The position numbers and the translations under genes are program-made. Source: an uncultured Muribaculaceae bacterium (GTDB lineage: Bacteria > Bacteroidota > Bacteroidia > Bacteroidales > Muribaculaceae). Taken from it: DNA of 54,917 nt. The notes below the pieces were generated by a model, which worked only from the letters and a program-made list of their open reading frames with translations, searched no databases and was not told the origin of the DNA. Positions 43,136 through 52,800 of the stretch are shown here, piece by piece. Location: assembly GCA_910587425.1 (NCBI GenBank), contig CAJUKU010000001.1, positions 1-54,917 on the forward strand, read 5' to 3'. Each line of letters starts with the position of its first letter. The first letter of the stretch is position 1.

Positions 43136-45073
43136 TTATTGATTAGTCATTTCATTGACCTCGCGGGTCAAATTCTCTGCAAAGGTAGCAATTTTCATCT
43201 TACCTTTGTCACCTTCGCCTTGTTTTCTTACAGATACTTCGCCATTTTCAGCCTCCTGCTCTCCGACAATGAGGAGATAGGGGATGCGGCGGAGCTCATT
43301 GTCGCGGATTTTCTTGCCGATCTTCTCGTTGCGGTCGTCGACGATAGCGCGCACGTCGGCGGCATTCAGCTCGCGAGCCACGCGGTATGCGTAGTCGTTG
43401 AACTTCTCGCTGATCGGAAGAACCACAGCCTGGTCGGGCGCGAGCCAGAGGGGGAAGCGTCCGGCGGTGTGCTCAAGCAGCACAGCCACGAAACGCTCCA
43501 TAGATCCGAACGGCGCGCGGTGGATCATTACGGGACGGTGCTTCTGATTGTCGGCACCGGTGTATTCGAGACCGAAACGCTCGGGGAGGTTGTAGTCCAC
43601 CTGGATCGTTCCGAGCTGCCAGCGGCGACCGATGGCATCCTTGACCATAAAGTCGAGCTTAGGACCGTAGAAGGCAGCCTCGCCAAGCTCAGTGCGGGCA
43701 TTGAGACCCTTCTCGGCACACGCCTCGATGATAGCGTTCTCGGCGAGATGCCAGTTTTCGTCGGAACCGATGTATTTATCCTTGTTCTTGGGATCGCGGA
43801 GCGAGATCTGCGCCTCGTAGTTGTCAAACTTAAGAGCCTTGAAGATGTACAATATGATATCCATCACCTTCAGGAACTCATCCTTGATCTGGTCAGGGGC
43901 ACAGAAGATATGTGCGTCGTCCTGCGTGAAGCCGCGCACACGTGTCAGTCCGTGAAGCTCACCACTCTGCTCGTAGCGGTAAACGGTGCCGAACTCGGCG
44001 AGGCGGAGCGGCAACTCGCGGTAGCTGCGGGGGAAAGCCTTGAAAATCTCGCAGTGGTGAGGGCAGTTCATCGGCTTGAGCAGATACTCCTCGCCCTCTT
44101 CCGGAGTGTGGATGGGCTGGAAAGAGTCTTTGCCATATTTCGCATAGTGACCCGAGGTGACATAGAGCATCTTGTTGCCGATATGCGGGGTAATGACCTG
44201 CTGATAGCCATATTGCTTCTGAATCTTGCGGAGGAACTGCTCCAGACGGTCGCGCAGGGCGGCGCCTTTCGGCAGCCAGAGCGGAAGTCCGGCGCCCACG
44301 TTCTGCGAGAACGCGAACAGTTCCATCTCCTTGCCAAGCTTGCGGTGGTCGCGCTTCTTAGCCTCCTCAAGCATCACGAGATACTCGTCGAGCATCTTCT
44401 GCTTGGGGAAAGTGATGCCGTAGACGCGCACAAGCTGGTTGCGCTTCTCGTCGCCGCGCCAGTAAGCGCCGGCAAGAGAGGTGATCTTCACCGCCTTTAT
44501 GGGGGCAGTGGTGGCGATGTGCGGACCGCGGCAGAGGTCGGTGAAATCGCCCTGTGCGTATGTGGTGATGTGACCGTCCTCGAGTTCGGATATAAGCTCG
44601 CACTTATAGGTCTCGCCACGGTCGCCGAACATCTTCAGCGCGTCAGCCTTGGCTATGTCGGCGCGGACGATAGGCTGCTTCTCGCGGGCAAGCTCGAGCA
44701 TCTTCTTCTCGATCTTGGGGAAGTCGGCAGCGGTTATGGTGTGTTCGCCCGGATCGATGTCGTAGTAGAAACCATTGTCGATAGCGGGACCTATGCCGAA
44801 TTTCACTCCGGGATAGAGTTGCTGAAGCGCCTCAGCGAGCAAGTGAGCCGAGCTGTGCCAGAAGGCATGCTTACCCTCGGCATCGTCCCACTTGAAGAGT
44901 TTTATAGCAGCGTCAGCCTCGATAGGACGCGAGATGTCCCATTCCTCACCATTGACAGAGGCGGCAAGGACATCCTGCGCGAGACGGGGGCTGATGCTCT
45001 CCGCCACCTGCAGAGGTGTGACGCCGGCTTCATATTGTTTCACCGAACCATCGGGAAATGTAATATTAATCAT
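43136..45073 (-). CDS. thrS: Threonyl-tRNA synthetase
   Basis: The protein has 645 aa. A TGS domain (1-65) is followed by the editing domain with HSSAHLLAEALQQLYP and the class II core (LKPMNCPHHCEIFKAFPRSY, RVRGFTQDDAHIFC, APDQAVVLPIS) and an anticodon-binding domain. It charges tRNA-Thr and removes mischarged serine. It heads the infC-rpmI-rplT operon; the promoter is at 45140-45171. Confidence 0.97.
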   Translation of the reverse strand: MINITFPDGSVKQYEAGVTPLQVAESISPRLAQDVLAASVNGEEWDISRPIEADAAIKLFKWDDAEGKHAFWHSSAHLLAEALQQLYPGVKFGIGPAIDNGFYYDIDPGEHTITAADFPKIEKKMLELAREKQPIVRADIAKADALKMFGDRGETYKCELISELEDGHITTYAQGDFTDLCRGPHIATTAPIKAVKITSLAGAYWRGDEKRNQLVRVYGITFPKQKMLDEYLVMLEEAKKRDHRKLGKEMELFAFSQNVGAGLPLWLPKGAALRDRLEQFLRKIQKQYGYQQVITPHIGNKMLYVTSGHYAKYGKDSFQPIHTPEEGEEYLLKPMNCPHHCEIFKAFPRSYRELPLRLAEFGTVYRYEQSGELHGLTRVRGFTQDDAHIFCAPDQIKDEFLKVMDIILYIFKALKFDNYEAQISLRDPKNKDKYIGSDENWHLAENAIIEACAEKGLNARTELGEAAFYGPKLDFMVKDAIGRRWQLGTIQVDYNLPERFGLEYTGADNQKHRPVMIHRAPFGSMERFVAVLLEHTAGRFPLWLAPDQAVVLPISEKFNDYAYRVARELNAADVRAIVDDRNEKIGKKIRDNELRRIPYLLIVGEQEAENGEVSVRKQGEGDKGKMKIATFAENLTREVNEMTNQ

Positions 45074-45139
45074 CAGAGTGTCAGATGTTTATTTAAACAA
45101 GTAGCTGCCACACCTGAATCCGGGGCAGCAAACCGAGCG

Positions 45140-45171
45140 CAAAGTTACAAAAACTCAACCGTTTATGCAAG
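45140..45171 (-). promoter_or_regulatory. Promoter of the thrS operon
   Basis: Minus strand CTTG (45168-45171), 20 nt, TAACTTTG (45140-45147), leaving a 5' leader of roughly 60 nt. Confidence 0.6.
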
Positions 45172-45266
45172 AATTTCACCGACGGATTCATCGACTTATC
45201 CGCGGCATTACTTTTTTCGCCCTGACATTTTATCATGCCGGAGCATTCACATCTCAAACCGTAGGA

Positions 45267-46226
45267 TCAGGCGGGATTGCCGGAGGATTTGCGGGAAGGG
45301 GTGAAGAAGAAGCGGGCGAGGGCGGCAGCTCCGGAACCGAAGTAAGCCTGCGTATCGCGGACAAATCCGAGACGGATGCGCTGGGCGGCTCCAGGAGCGG
45401 ACTGGAGCGTAGTGTCGGAAAGCCGGGTGGCGGCATCTTTCATTCCGGCGCGAGCCAATCGTCCGGACTCAATCATACTACGGGCGCGCAGCCATGTGAG
45501 CGCACTCTCCGGATCATCGCGCCGCGACAGCGCGAGGCGGCAGGCATCGAGAGTCAAAGTAATATCAGCAGCATCGGGGGCTAATGCAGCCGCCGAGGGG
45601 ATTATAAGAGTGGGCGCGGCATTCACACGCGTCACAGCTGTGGCAGAACCGAGCAGACGGCAGCCGAGCTCCAGACCTGCGCCGCCACGCAGTCTTTCGT
45701 CATACCCGCCGACCGACCGCAACAGCGCGGCACTTACCAGGAAACGAGGAGATTGCAGCGCGTCGTCAAGCAGATGGGCTACCAACGGATCGGAAGATCG
45801 CGCCGAGACCGGCGTGGTCCATCCGTCGGCATCGCGGAGCGCCACATCATGCCAGAGCAGACCGGTATCTGCCCCACCGCGGCACAACTCACGCCGCATA
45901 GCCTCAAAATGCTCCGGCAACGGCTCATCGCCAGCTTGAAGAAATACAACATAGTCTGTCGACACCTCACGCAGCGCAGCGTTGCGCGCCGCAGCGACAC
46001 GATCAAAGCATCCGGGCAAAACACGGATATCGAAACCTTCGGAGCTCTGGCGGTCAACCCATGCAGATACGGCATCAATAACGGAGGGATCCTCATCCCC
46101 GGCAAAAGCCACAATCACAGTCAGCGGACGCAGCGACTGGGCGCGAAGACTGACAAGAGTACGCGTAGCGTCAGCGAGTCCCGCCGACGGATCGATAGTG
46201 ACGACAACGGTTATATCCCGGTTCAT
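45267..46226 (-). CDS. Glycosyltransferase family 2-like protein
   Basis: The protein has 319 aa from Met 46226 (MNRDITVVVTIDPSAGL); an 11-residue upstream extension is unlikely. The first 220 residues follow the GT-A pattern: TLVSLRAQSLRPLTVIVAF, RVAAARNAALREVSTDYVVF, LQAGDEPLPEHFEAMRREL and a later GGYDERLRGGAGLELGCRL. The usual metal-binding DxD is replaced by AGDE, so the metal site is uncertain. Ala-rich helices form the end. The sugar and acceptor are unknown. Confidence 0.7.
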   Translation of the reverse strand: MNRDITVVVTIDPSAGLADATRTLVSLRAQSLRPLTVIVAFAGDEDPSVIDAVSAWVDRQSSEGFDIRVLPGCFDRVAAARNAALREVSTDYVVFLQAGDEPLPEHFEAMRRELCRGGADTGLLWHDVALRDADGWTTPVSARSSDPLVAHLLDDALQSPRFLVSAALLRSVGGYDERLRGGAGLELGCRLLGSATAVTRVNAAPTLIIPSAAALAPDAADITLTLDACRLALSRRDDPESALTWLRARSMIESGRLARAGMKDAATRLSDTTLQSAPGAAQRIRLGFVRDTQAYFGSGAAALARFFFTPSRKSSGNPA

Positions 46227-46257
46227 TCTGAAAAAAAGTATAGCTTGAAAAACGATC

Positions 46258-46295
46258 AAGGCGGCGCGTCCGTGTTGCCGGGAGCGTGCCGCCTT
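46258..46295 (-). terminator. Terminator after the OmpH-like gene
   Basis: Stem of 8 bp (46258-46265 with 46288-46295), again with an AAGGCGG arm, followed on the minus strand by GATCGTTTTT. Confidence 0.6.
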
Positions 46296-46325
46296 GTGCG
46301 TATGTGTTGGATCAATATTTCAGGA

Positions 46326-46919
46326 TCACTTGCTCTCCTCCACTTTGTTATAGCGGGCGTTAAGACCGTCGATAACCTCCTGGGTGATGTCGAGAGCGGG
46401 ATTGAAGTATACGCCAGCCGAACGGAGGAGTATAGCGTCGTAGCCTTTCACAGCGTTGTAGGAGTTGATGAACGACTCGATGGAGTCCATGAGCTGCTGC
46501 TGCTGAGCCGCCATTTCCTGCTGGGTGTTGCGCTCCATGTTTGCGAGCTGGTTCTGCGCGTCCTGCTGCATCTTGTTGAACTTCGCAACGTCGGCGTTGT
46601 ATGAATCCTCGGTGAGATAGCCGTTGGAGCGCATCTTCTGCTCGATCTGCTGACCGAAGCGCTGGATCTCAGTAGCGCGGCTCTGACGTGCGTTCTCAAG
46701 CTTGCTGAAAGCGCGGATCTGGAGTTCGTTGAGGTCTTTGGCGAGATTATAGTGGAGAGTGATCGAGTCGGCGTCGATATATCGTATGTTCAGAGTGGTA
46801 GCGGTGGCTTCTGCCGGGGCAGCTGCGGGAGCGTTGCCTGTTGATGCTGACTGGTTTCCGGAGCATGCAGAAGCGACGATGCCTGCAATGACAGCTAACG
46901 ATAATGCTAACTTATTCAT
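46326..46919 (-). CDS. OmpH/Skp-like periplasmic chaperone lipoprotein
   Basis: The protein has 197 aa from Met 46919 (MNKLALSLAVIAGIVASACS); the upstream in-frame Met at 46961 precedes no signal-peptide-like sequence. The lipobox is SAC-S. An Ala-rich linker is followed by IRYIDADSITLHYNLAKDL and a long Gln-rich coiled coil (about 90-150), then PALDITQEVIDGLNARYNK, the ending typical of OmpH proteins. Skp-type chaperones hold unfolded outer-membrane proteins. Unlike classical Skp this one looks lipid-anchored. It is 38 bp downstream of a 40-aa membrane peptide gene. Confidence 0.85.
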   Translation of the reverse strand: MNKLALSLAVIAGIVASACSGNQSASTGNAPAAAPAEATATTLNIRYIDADSITLHYNLAKDLNELQIRAFSKLENARQSRATEIQRFGQQIEQKMRSNGYLTEDSYNADVAKFNKMQQDAQNQLANMERNTQQEMAAQQQQLMDSIESFINSYNAVKGYDAILLRSAGVYFNPALDITQEVIDGLNARYNKVEESK

Positions 46920-46957
46920 GTGATGTTCAGTGATATGTAGATGTTTTTGTTTATTCT

Positions 46958-47080
46958 TCATTTATGCCTGCATGAGCCGTGATGAGAGGGGAACCTGCCA
47001 CCTTTCACGAACAGAACCCTGACGCCTAAGAGCACAGCTGCGAGGGCGACAAGGAGTATGGTGAGAAGCACCAATTTCAT
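46958..47080 (-). CDS. 40-aa membrane peptide
   Basis: MKLVLLTILLVALAAVLLGV followed by RVLFVKGGRFPS and a His-rich end. It is one helix with a short tail; the GVRVxFVKGGxFP wording recalls a small protein seen in many Bacteroidota, function unknown. A TATATTTG minus-7 element lies on the minus strand at 47104-47111, 23 nt upstream of the start. Confidence 0.75.
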   Translation of the reverse strand: MKLVLLTILLVALAAVLLGVRVLFVKGGRFPSHHGSCRHK

Positions 47081-47251
47081 GGGTCATGCATCGTTTTGAC
47101 GTGCAAATATAGGAAAGGTATCAGAATTTTTGGCACTGTATCAATTTTATTTTGTAACTTAGTGAGCTGTTTGACGGAAATTTAACATTCTTTTCCAAAT
47201 GACGCAGCAAAGAGATAATATAACACCTTAATAATATAAACCCACTGACAC

Positions 47252-48712
47252 ATGACTATCAGAGAACTTGAGCCACGGCGCGTCTTCGAGATATTCGACG
47301 AGATCACGAAGGTGCCGCGCCCTTCAAAAAAAGAGGAAAAGATACGTAAATACCTTCTTGACTTCGCAGCCGCCCACGGACTGCAGGCTAAAACTGACAA
47401 AGTGGGCAATGTGCTCATCAGCAAACCCGCGACACCCGGACATGAGAACGCTCCCGGTGTGATACTGCAGGGACACATGGACATGGTGTGCGAGAGCAAC
47501 AACAAGAATTTCGACTTCGACAACACCCCCATCACCACCATAATCGACGGCGAATGGGTGCACGCCGACGGCACCACACTCGGCGCCGACAACGGCATAG
47601 GCGTAGCGGCATCGCTCGCTATCATGACCGACCCGGATCTCGTGCACGGTCCGCTTGAAGCGCTCATCACCGTCGACGAGGAAACCGGCATGACCGGCGC
47701 TTTCGGAATCGGCGATGACATGATCAACGGCGATATACTCCTCAACCTCGACTCGGAGGATGATGCAGAGATCTTCGTAGGATGTGCCGGAGGTGTCGAC
47801 ACCGTATGCACTTTCACCTACCACCGTTCATTCGCCCCGACCGACTTCACCTATTTCAAGGTCGACATCGCAAAAGGTCAGGGCGGACACTCGGGAGGCG
47901 ACATTCATCTTGGACGCGCCAACGCCAACAAGCTGCTCGCCCGCTTCCTCTTCAACCTCTCGAAGGAGCATGAGATCTGCATTTCGGAGATCGACGGCGG
48001 AAACCTCCGCAACGCCATTCCGCGTGCAGCACATGCCGTGATCGGCGTCCACACCTCGAAGAAAGAGGATGTGCGCGTGGCGCTCAACCATTACATCGCC
48101 GACATCGAGAACGAATACGCAGGACTTGAGCCGACCCTTGAGATCACCATGGAGAGCGTGGAGAAGCCCGACTTCTGCATTGACGCCGAGACAAGCCAGC
48201 GCCTGATCCGCGCGCTCTACAGCGCTCCTCACGGTGTGGTGTCGATGAGCCGTGTAATGGAGGGTCTGGTTGAGACCTCGACCAACCTCGCATCGGTGAA
48301 AATGGCAGCCGACAACAAGATCGTGGTGACAACGAGCCAGCGCAGCTCGGTGGATTCCCGCAAGTGGGATATCGCCAACCAGGTGGAGGCTCTGTTCCAG
48401 CTCGCAGGAGCCGAAGTGAAGCATGGCGAGGGTTACCCCGGATGGCAGCCCAACCTCGACTCGCCGATCATGAAGATAGCTTCGGAAGCCTACAAGGAGC
48501 TCTACGGCATCACTCCCGCCATCAAGGCCATACATGCCGGACTGGAGTGCGGACTGTTCCTTGAGAAGTTCCCGCATCTCGACATGGTGTCGTTCGGCCC
48601 GACACTGCAGGGTGTGCACTCCCCCTCGGAGCGCATGCACATCCCCGCCGTGCAGCGTTTCTACGAGCAGCTTAAGCTCACACTGCGCAAGGTAGCCGAC
48701 CTGAAGAAATAA
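47252..48712 (+). CDS. pepD: Aminoacyl-histidine dipeptidase (M20C)
   Basis: The protein has 486 aa, the family's length. It shows IFDEITKVPRPSKKEEKI, LQGHMDMVCE (first metal His and Asp), GADNGIGVAASLA, DEETGMTGAFG and NLDSEDDAEIF, then the dimerisation domain with GGHSGGDIH, and the late HAGLECGLF and GPTLQGVHSPSER. It is a cytosolic di-zinc enzyme that cleaves dipeptides such as carnosine or Xaa-His. It is transcribed alone and ends at a hairpin. Confidence 0.95.
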   Translation: MTIRELEPRRVFEIFDEITKVPRPSKKEEKIRKYLLDFAAAHGLQAKTDKVGNVLISKPATPGHENAPGVILQGHMDMVCESNNKNFDFDNTPITTIIDGEWVHADGTTLGADNGIGVAASLAIMTDPDLVHGPLEALITVDEETGMTGAFGIGDDMINGDILLNLDSEDDAEIFVGCAGGVDTVCTFTYHRSFAPTDFTYFKVDIAKGQGGHSGGDIHLGRANANKLLARFLFNLSKEHEICISEIDGGNLRNAIPRAAHAVIGVHTSKKEDVRVALNHYIADIENEYAGLEPTLEITMESVEKPDFCIDAETSQRLIRALYSAPHGVVSMSRVMEGLVETSTNLASVKMAADNKIVVTTSQRSSVDSRKWDIANQVEALFQLAGAEVKHGEGYPGWQPNLDSPIMKIASEAYKELYGITPAIKAIHAGLECGLFLEKFPHLDMVSFGPTLQGVHSPSERMHIPAVQRFYEQLKLTLRKVADLKK

Positions 48713-48738
48713 ATCAACGACAACAATCACGCGATATG

Positions 48739-48774
48739 AAAGCGGTGTGCCGGATGCGGCGCACCGCTTTTCTT
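48739..48774 (+). terminator. Terminator of pepD
   Basis: Stem of 9 bp (48739-48747 with 48762-48770) and TTTTCTTT. Confidence 0.85.
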
Positions 48775-48902
48775 TATAGCCCTGAACGGAGGAGATCTGC
48801 GAGCCTTGCAGGTTCAAGGAACCAAAGAGTGGCGATATCGCAGTGCGCTTAGCTAAATTTTGCTTAACTTTGTAACTTAATCAATCATTATATTCACAAA
48901 TC

Positions 48903-49796
48903 ATGAAATTACGACAGATTTTTACCGCACTCGCCGCTGCGGTAACACTCTGCGCCGCAGCAGAGACTCCGGAACATGTAATTCTAATTGGTCTTGACGG
49001 TTGGGGCGCATATTCGATGCCCAAAGCCGACATGCCGACCGTGAAGAAACTGATGGACGAGGGTGCCTGGACGATGAAGAAACGCAGCGTACTGCCGTCG
49101 AGCAGCGCGATCAACTGGGCTTCGATATTCATGGGTGTAGGCACCGAGGGTCACGGCTACACCAATTGGGACAGCAAGACACCCGAGATCCCCTCAATCG
49201 CGGTTTCGGAGCATGGTATTTTCCCGACAATATTCACTGTCGCACGCGAACAGATGCCCGACGCCGACCTCGCTGTATTCTACGAATGGGACGGCATACG
49301 CCATCTCGTCGACACCCTCGCGCTGACCACACACCGCAACATTGAGCCGATCGACGGCAAAGACTCATCGCCGATCACCACTGCCGTAGCCAACTATATC
49401 AAGGAGAAGCGCCCGAAAATCTTAGCCGTGCACTATGACAACCCTGACCACGTGGGACATAACGACGGACACGACACCCCCGCCTACTACGACATCATGA
49501 CCTACATGGACAAACAGATAGCGGCACTGGTAAAAGCTGTGGAAGATGCCGGAATCCTCGATTCAACCCTCATAGTGATCACCTCCGACCATGGCGGAAA
49601 AGAATACTCGCATGGTGGGAAATCGATGATGGAGATGGAGACTCCGCTGATCTTCAAAGGTCCCGGCATCAAAAACGTCGGAGAGCTCAAGAGCGCGATC
49701 ATGCAGACCGACATCGCCCCGACTATCGCCAAGCTGCTCGGACTTGAGGTGCCCCAGGCGTGGAGCGGACGTCCGGTCGAGGAAGCTATAAAATAA
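48903..49796 (+). CDS. Alkaline-phosphatase-superfamily phosphodiesterase
   Basis: The protein has 297 aa with a signal peptide (LAAAVTLCAAAE). HVILIGLDGWG gives the first metal Asp, LPSSSAINWASIFMG holds the likely Ser or Thr nucleophile region, and HYDNPDHVGHNDGHD and ITSDHGGKEYSHGG give the remaining metal ligands. This is the type I phosphodiesterase/nucleotide pyrophosphatase pattern, shorter than most members. It should hydrolyse phosphate esters or diesters in the periplasm. It is 29 bp upstream of the second tricorn-like gene, so the two probably form an operon. TTAACTTTG about 30 nt upstream is a promoter candidate. Confidence 0.85.
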   Translation: MKLRQIFTALAAAVTLCAAAETPEHVILIGLDGWGAYSMPKADMPTVKKLMDEGAWTMKKRSVLPSSSAINWASIFMGVGTEGHGYTNWDSKTPEIPSIAVSEHGIFPTIFTVAREQMPDADLAVFYEWDGIRHLVDTLALTTHRNIEPIDGKDSSPITTAVANYIKEKRPKILAVHYDNPDHVGHNDGHDTPAYYDIMTYMDKQIAALVKAVEDAGILDSTLIVITSDHGGKEYSHGGKSMMEMETPLIFKGPGIKNVGELKSAIMQTDIAPTIAKLLGLEVPQAWSGRPVEEAIK

Positions 49797-49825
49797 CAAC
49801 ATAATCATTTACACATACGCACGCA

Positions 49826-52800
49826 ATGAAATTGCTATTCACAACATGCGCAATGCTGTGCGCCGCACTGACAGCCGGAGCCGTGACACCGCTCTGGATG
49901 CGCGACGCACGCATATCGCCCGACGGCAAACAGATAGCATTCACCTACAAAGGTGACATCTACAAAGTTGCCTCGACCGGTGGCGAAGCCAAGCGGCTCA
50001 CCACCCTCCCCTCCTACGAGAACCGCCCGGTGTGGAGTCCGGACGGCAAGTATATCGCGTTCGCATCAGACCGCAACGGAGGCTCCGACGTGTTCATCAT
50101 GTCCGCCAACGGCGGCTCGGCGACTCAGCTGACATTCAACAGCGCCAACGAGACCCCCGAGGCATTCAGCCCCGACGGCAGCCATGTGCTTTTCAGCGCC
50201 ACGATCCAGGATCCGGCAAAGAGCGCGCTGTTCCCCTACCGTGCGTTCACGGAGCTGTACAAGGTGCCTGTCAACGGCGGTCGCCCGACACAAATCCTCG
50301 GCACTCCCGCGGTCTATCCCTCGTTCATGCCCGACGGACAATCATTTGTCTACGAGGATGTGAAAGGTGGCGAGGACAAATGGCGCAAACACCACACATC
50401 ATCGGTGACACGCGACATCTGGCTGTATGATGCCGCCACACGTCGCCACACCAACCTGACGGCACGCGGAGGAGAGGACCGCAACCCTATCCTGTCGGCT
50501 GACGGCAAAACGGTATATTTCCTGTCGGAGCGCGACGGCGGCACCTTCAACCTCTACTCATTCCCGGTAGCCGATCCGTCGAAGCTCACAAAACTTACCG
50601 ATTTCACCACACATCCGGTGCGCTTCCTGTCGCGCGGTGCCGACGGCACTTTCGCCTTCACCTACGACGGCGAGATCTACACGATGGCTGAGGGTGGCAA
50701 ACCGCGCAAACTTCCGGTAAGCATCACCATCGACGAGGACACGCCCCTGACCTCACTCCGCGTAGGCTCGCCACGCGGCGCAGTGGTATCGCCCGACGGC
50801 AAACAGGTTGCCTTCACAAACCGTGGCGAAATATTTGTAGCCTCGACAGAGCACAAGTCGGCTAAACGGATCACCAACACCGTGGAAGGGGAGAGCGATC
50901 CTGCATGGGCGCCCGACAACCGCACACTCTACTACAGCTCGGAGCGCGACGGACATTTCAACATCTACCGTGCGACAATAGCCCACGCCGCCGATCCCAA
51001 CTTCTCGAACGCCACAGTGATCGAGGAGACACCGGTGTTTGACCCGAAGGACAATGTAGACCGTACGAATCCTTCGATCTCGCCCGACGGCAAGCAGATG
51101 ACATTCGTTGAGGACCGCACACGCCTGATGCTCTACGACTTCGCCACAAAGAAGACACGTCAGCTCACCGACGGCTCTACCGTGGCATCACGCACCAAGG
51201 GATTCAGCTCGCAGTGGAGCCCCGACGGCAACTGGATACTGATCGAGGCAACCGACCTGCACCACCAGCCATACTCCGACATAGCCATAATCAATGCCGC
51301 CACAGGCAAGATGACCTACGTGACAAAGACCGGATATTTCGACCAGAATCCGCGATGGGCTATGGATGGCAACGCAATCATATTCGACTCGGAGCGCTAC
51401 GGCATGCGCAACCACGCATCGTGGGGCTCGGAATCGGACGTGATGATAGCGTTCCTCAACCGCGACACGTACGACCGCTTCCGCCTCAACGAGGAGGATT
51501 ACGCACTTCTTAAAGAGGTGGAGAAGTCACGCAAGAAAGACTCCGGCGACACTAAGAAGCAGGACAAGAAAGACTCCGGAAAGAACGGCAAGAAAGAGGC
51601 TGACAAGAAAGAGGATAAAAAGCCAGTGGTCGTAGAGCTCGACGGCATAGCCGACCGCACATTGCGCCTCACACCCAACTCATCGTCGCTCTCCGACATG
51701 TATATGACACCCGACGGCGAGACACTTTACTATCTTGCGAGCTTCGAGAAGGGCTATGACCTCTGGAAAGTGCAGCCGCGCAAGCATGAGGTAAAACTGG
51801 TCAACAAGCTCGGAACCGGACCCGCCGGATTTGACGTCGATGCCGACGGCAACCTGTACATCACCGGCTCGACAATGCGCAAGTTTGACGTCAAGTCGGA
51901 GAAACTCACCCCCATAAGCGTGTCAGCCGAGATGACTATCGATCCGGCTAAGGAGCGCGAGTACATGCTGCGCTACGTCTACAACGAGGAGCGCGAGCGG
52001 TTCTTCCGCACCGACATGAACGGCGCCGACTGGGATGGTCTCTATTCCGCCTACAGCCGCTTCCTGCCGCACATCAACAACAACTATGATTTCGCCGACC
52101 TACTCAGCGAGCTGCTTGGCGAGCTTAATGTGTCGCACACCGGCGGTCGCTACTACCCTGCCGCCGCAAAGCATCCCACAGCATCGCTCGGACTGCTTTT
52201 CGACATGACATATCAGGGCGACGGCATGAAGATCGACGAGGTCGTAGCCGGAGGTCCGTTCGACCACTCGGGACTCAATGCCGCAGCCGGACGCATCGTG
52301 ACAGCCATCAACGGCAACCCCATCGCAGCCGGAACCGACGCCTCGACACTGCTCGCCGACATTGCCGGCACAAAGACACTCGTCACCATCAAGGATCCCG
52401 CGACCGGACGCACGTTTGACGACGTGGTGCTTCCCATCACTTCCGCCGCGCTCAACAATCTGCTCTACGACCGCTGGGTGCGCAGCCGCGAGCAGCTCAC
52501 CGACTCACTCTCGGGCGGCCGCATAGGCTACGTGCACCTGCAATCGATGGGCGACGACTCGTTCCGCAAGATGTATGCCAAAGTGCTTGGCGAATACATC
52601 GACCGCGACGCCATCATCATCGACACCCGCTTCAACGGCGGCGGACGCCTGCATGAGGATATCGAGGTGATGTTCTCCGGCAAGAAATACCTGACACAGG
52701 ATGTGCATGGCGTGGAGACCACCGACATGCCGTCGCGCCGATGGAACAAACCCTCGGTCATGCTGACAAGCGAGGCTAACTACTCTAACGCGCACGGCAC

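Noticed and set aside
43091..45304. A 737-codon open frame on the plus strand across thrS
   Set aside because: It is antisense to threonyl-tRNA synthetase over its whole length, has no promoter or homology I can see, and arises from the GC-biased codon pattern of thrS.
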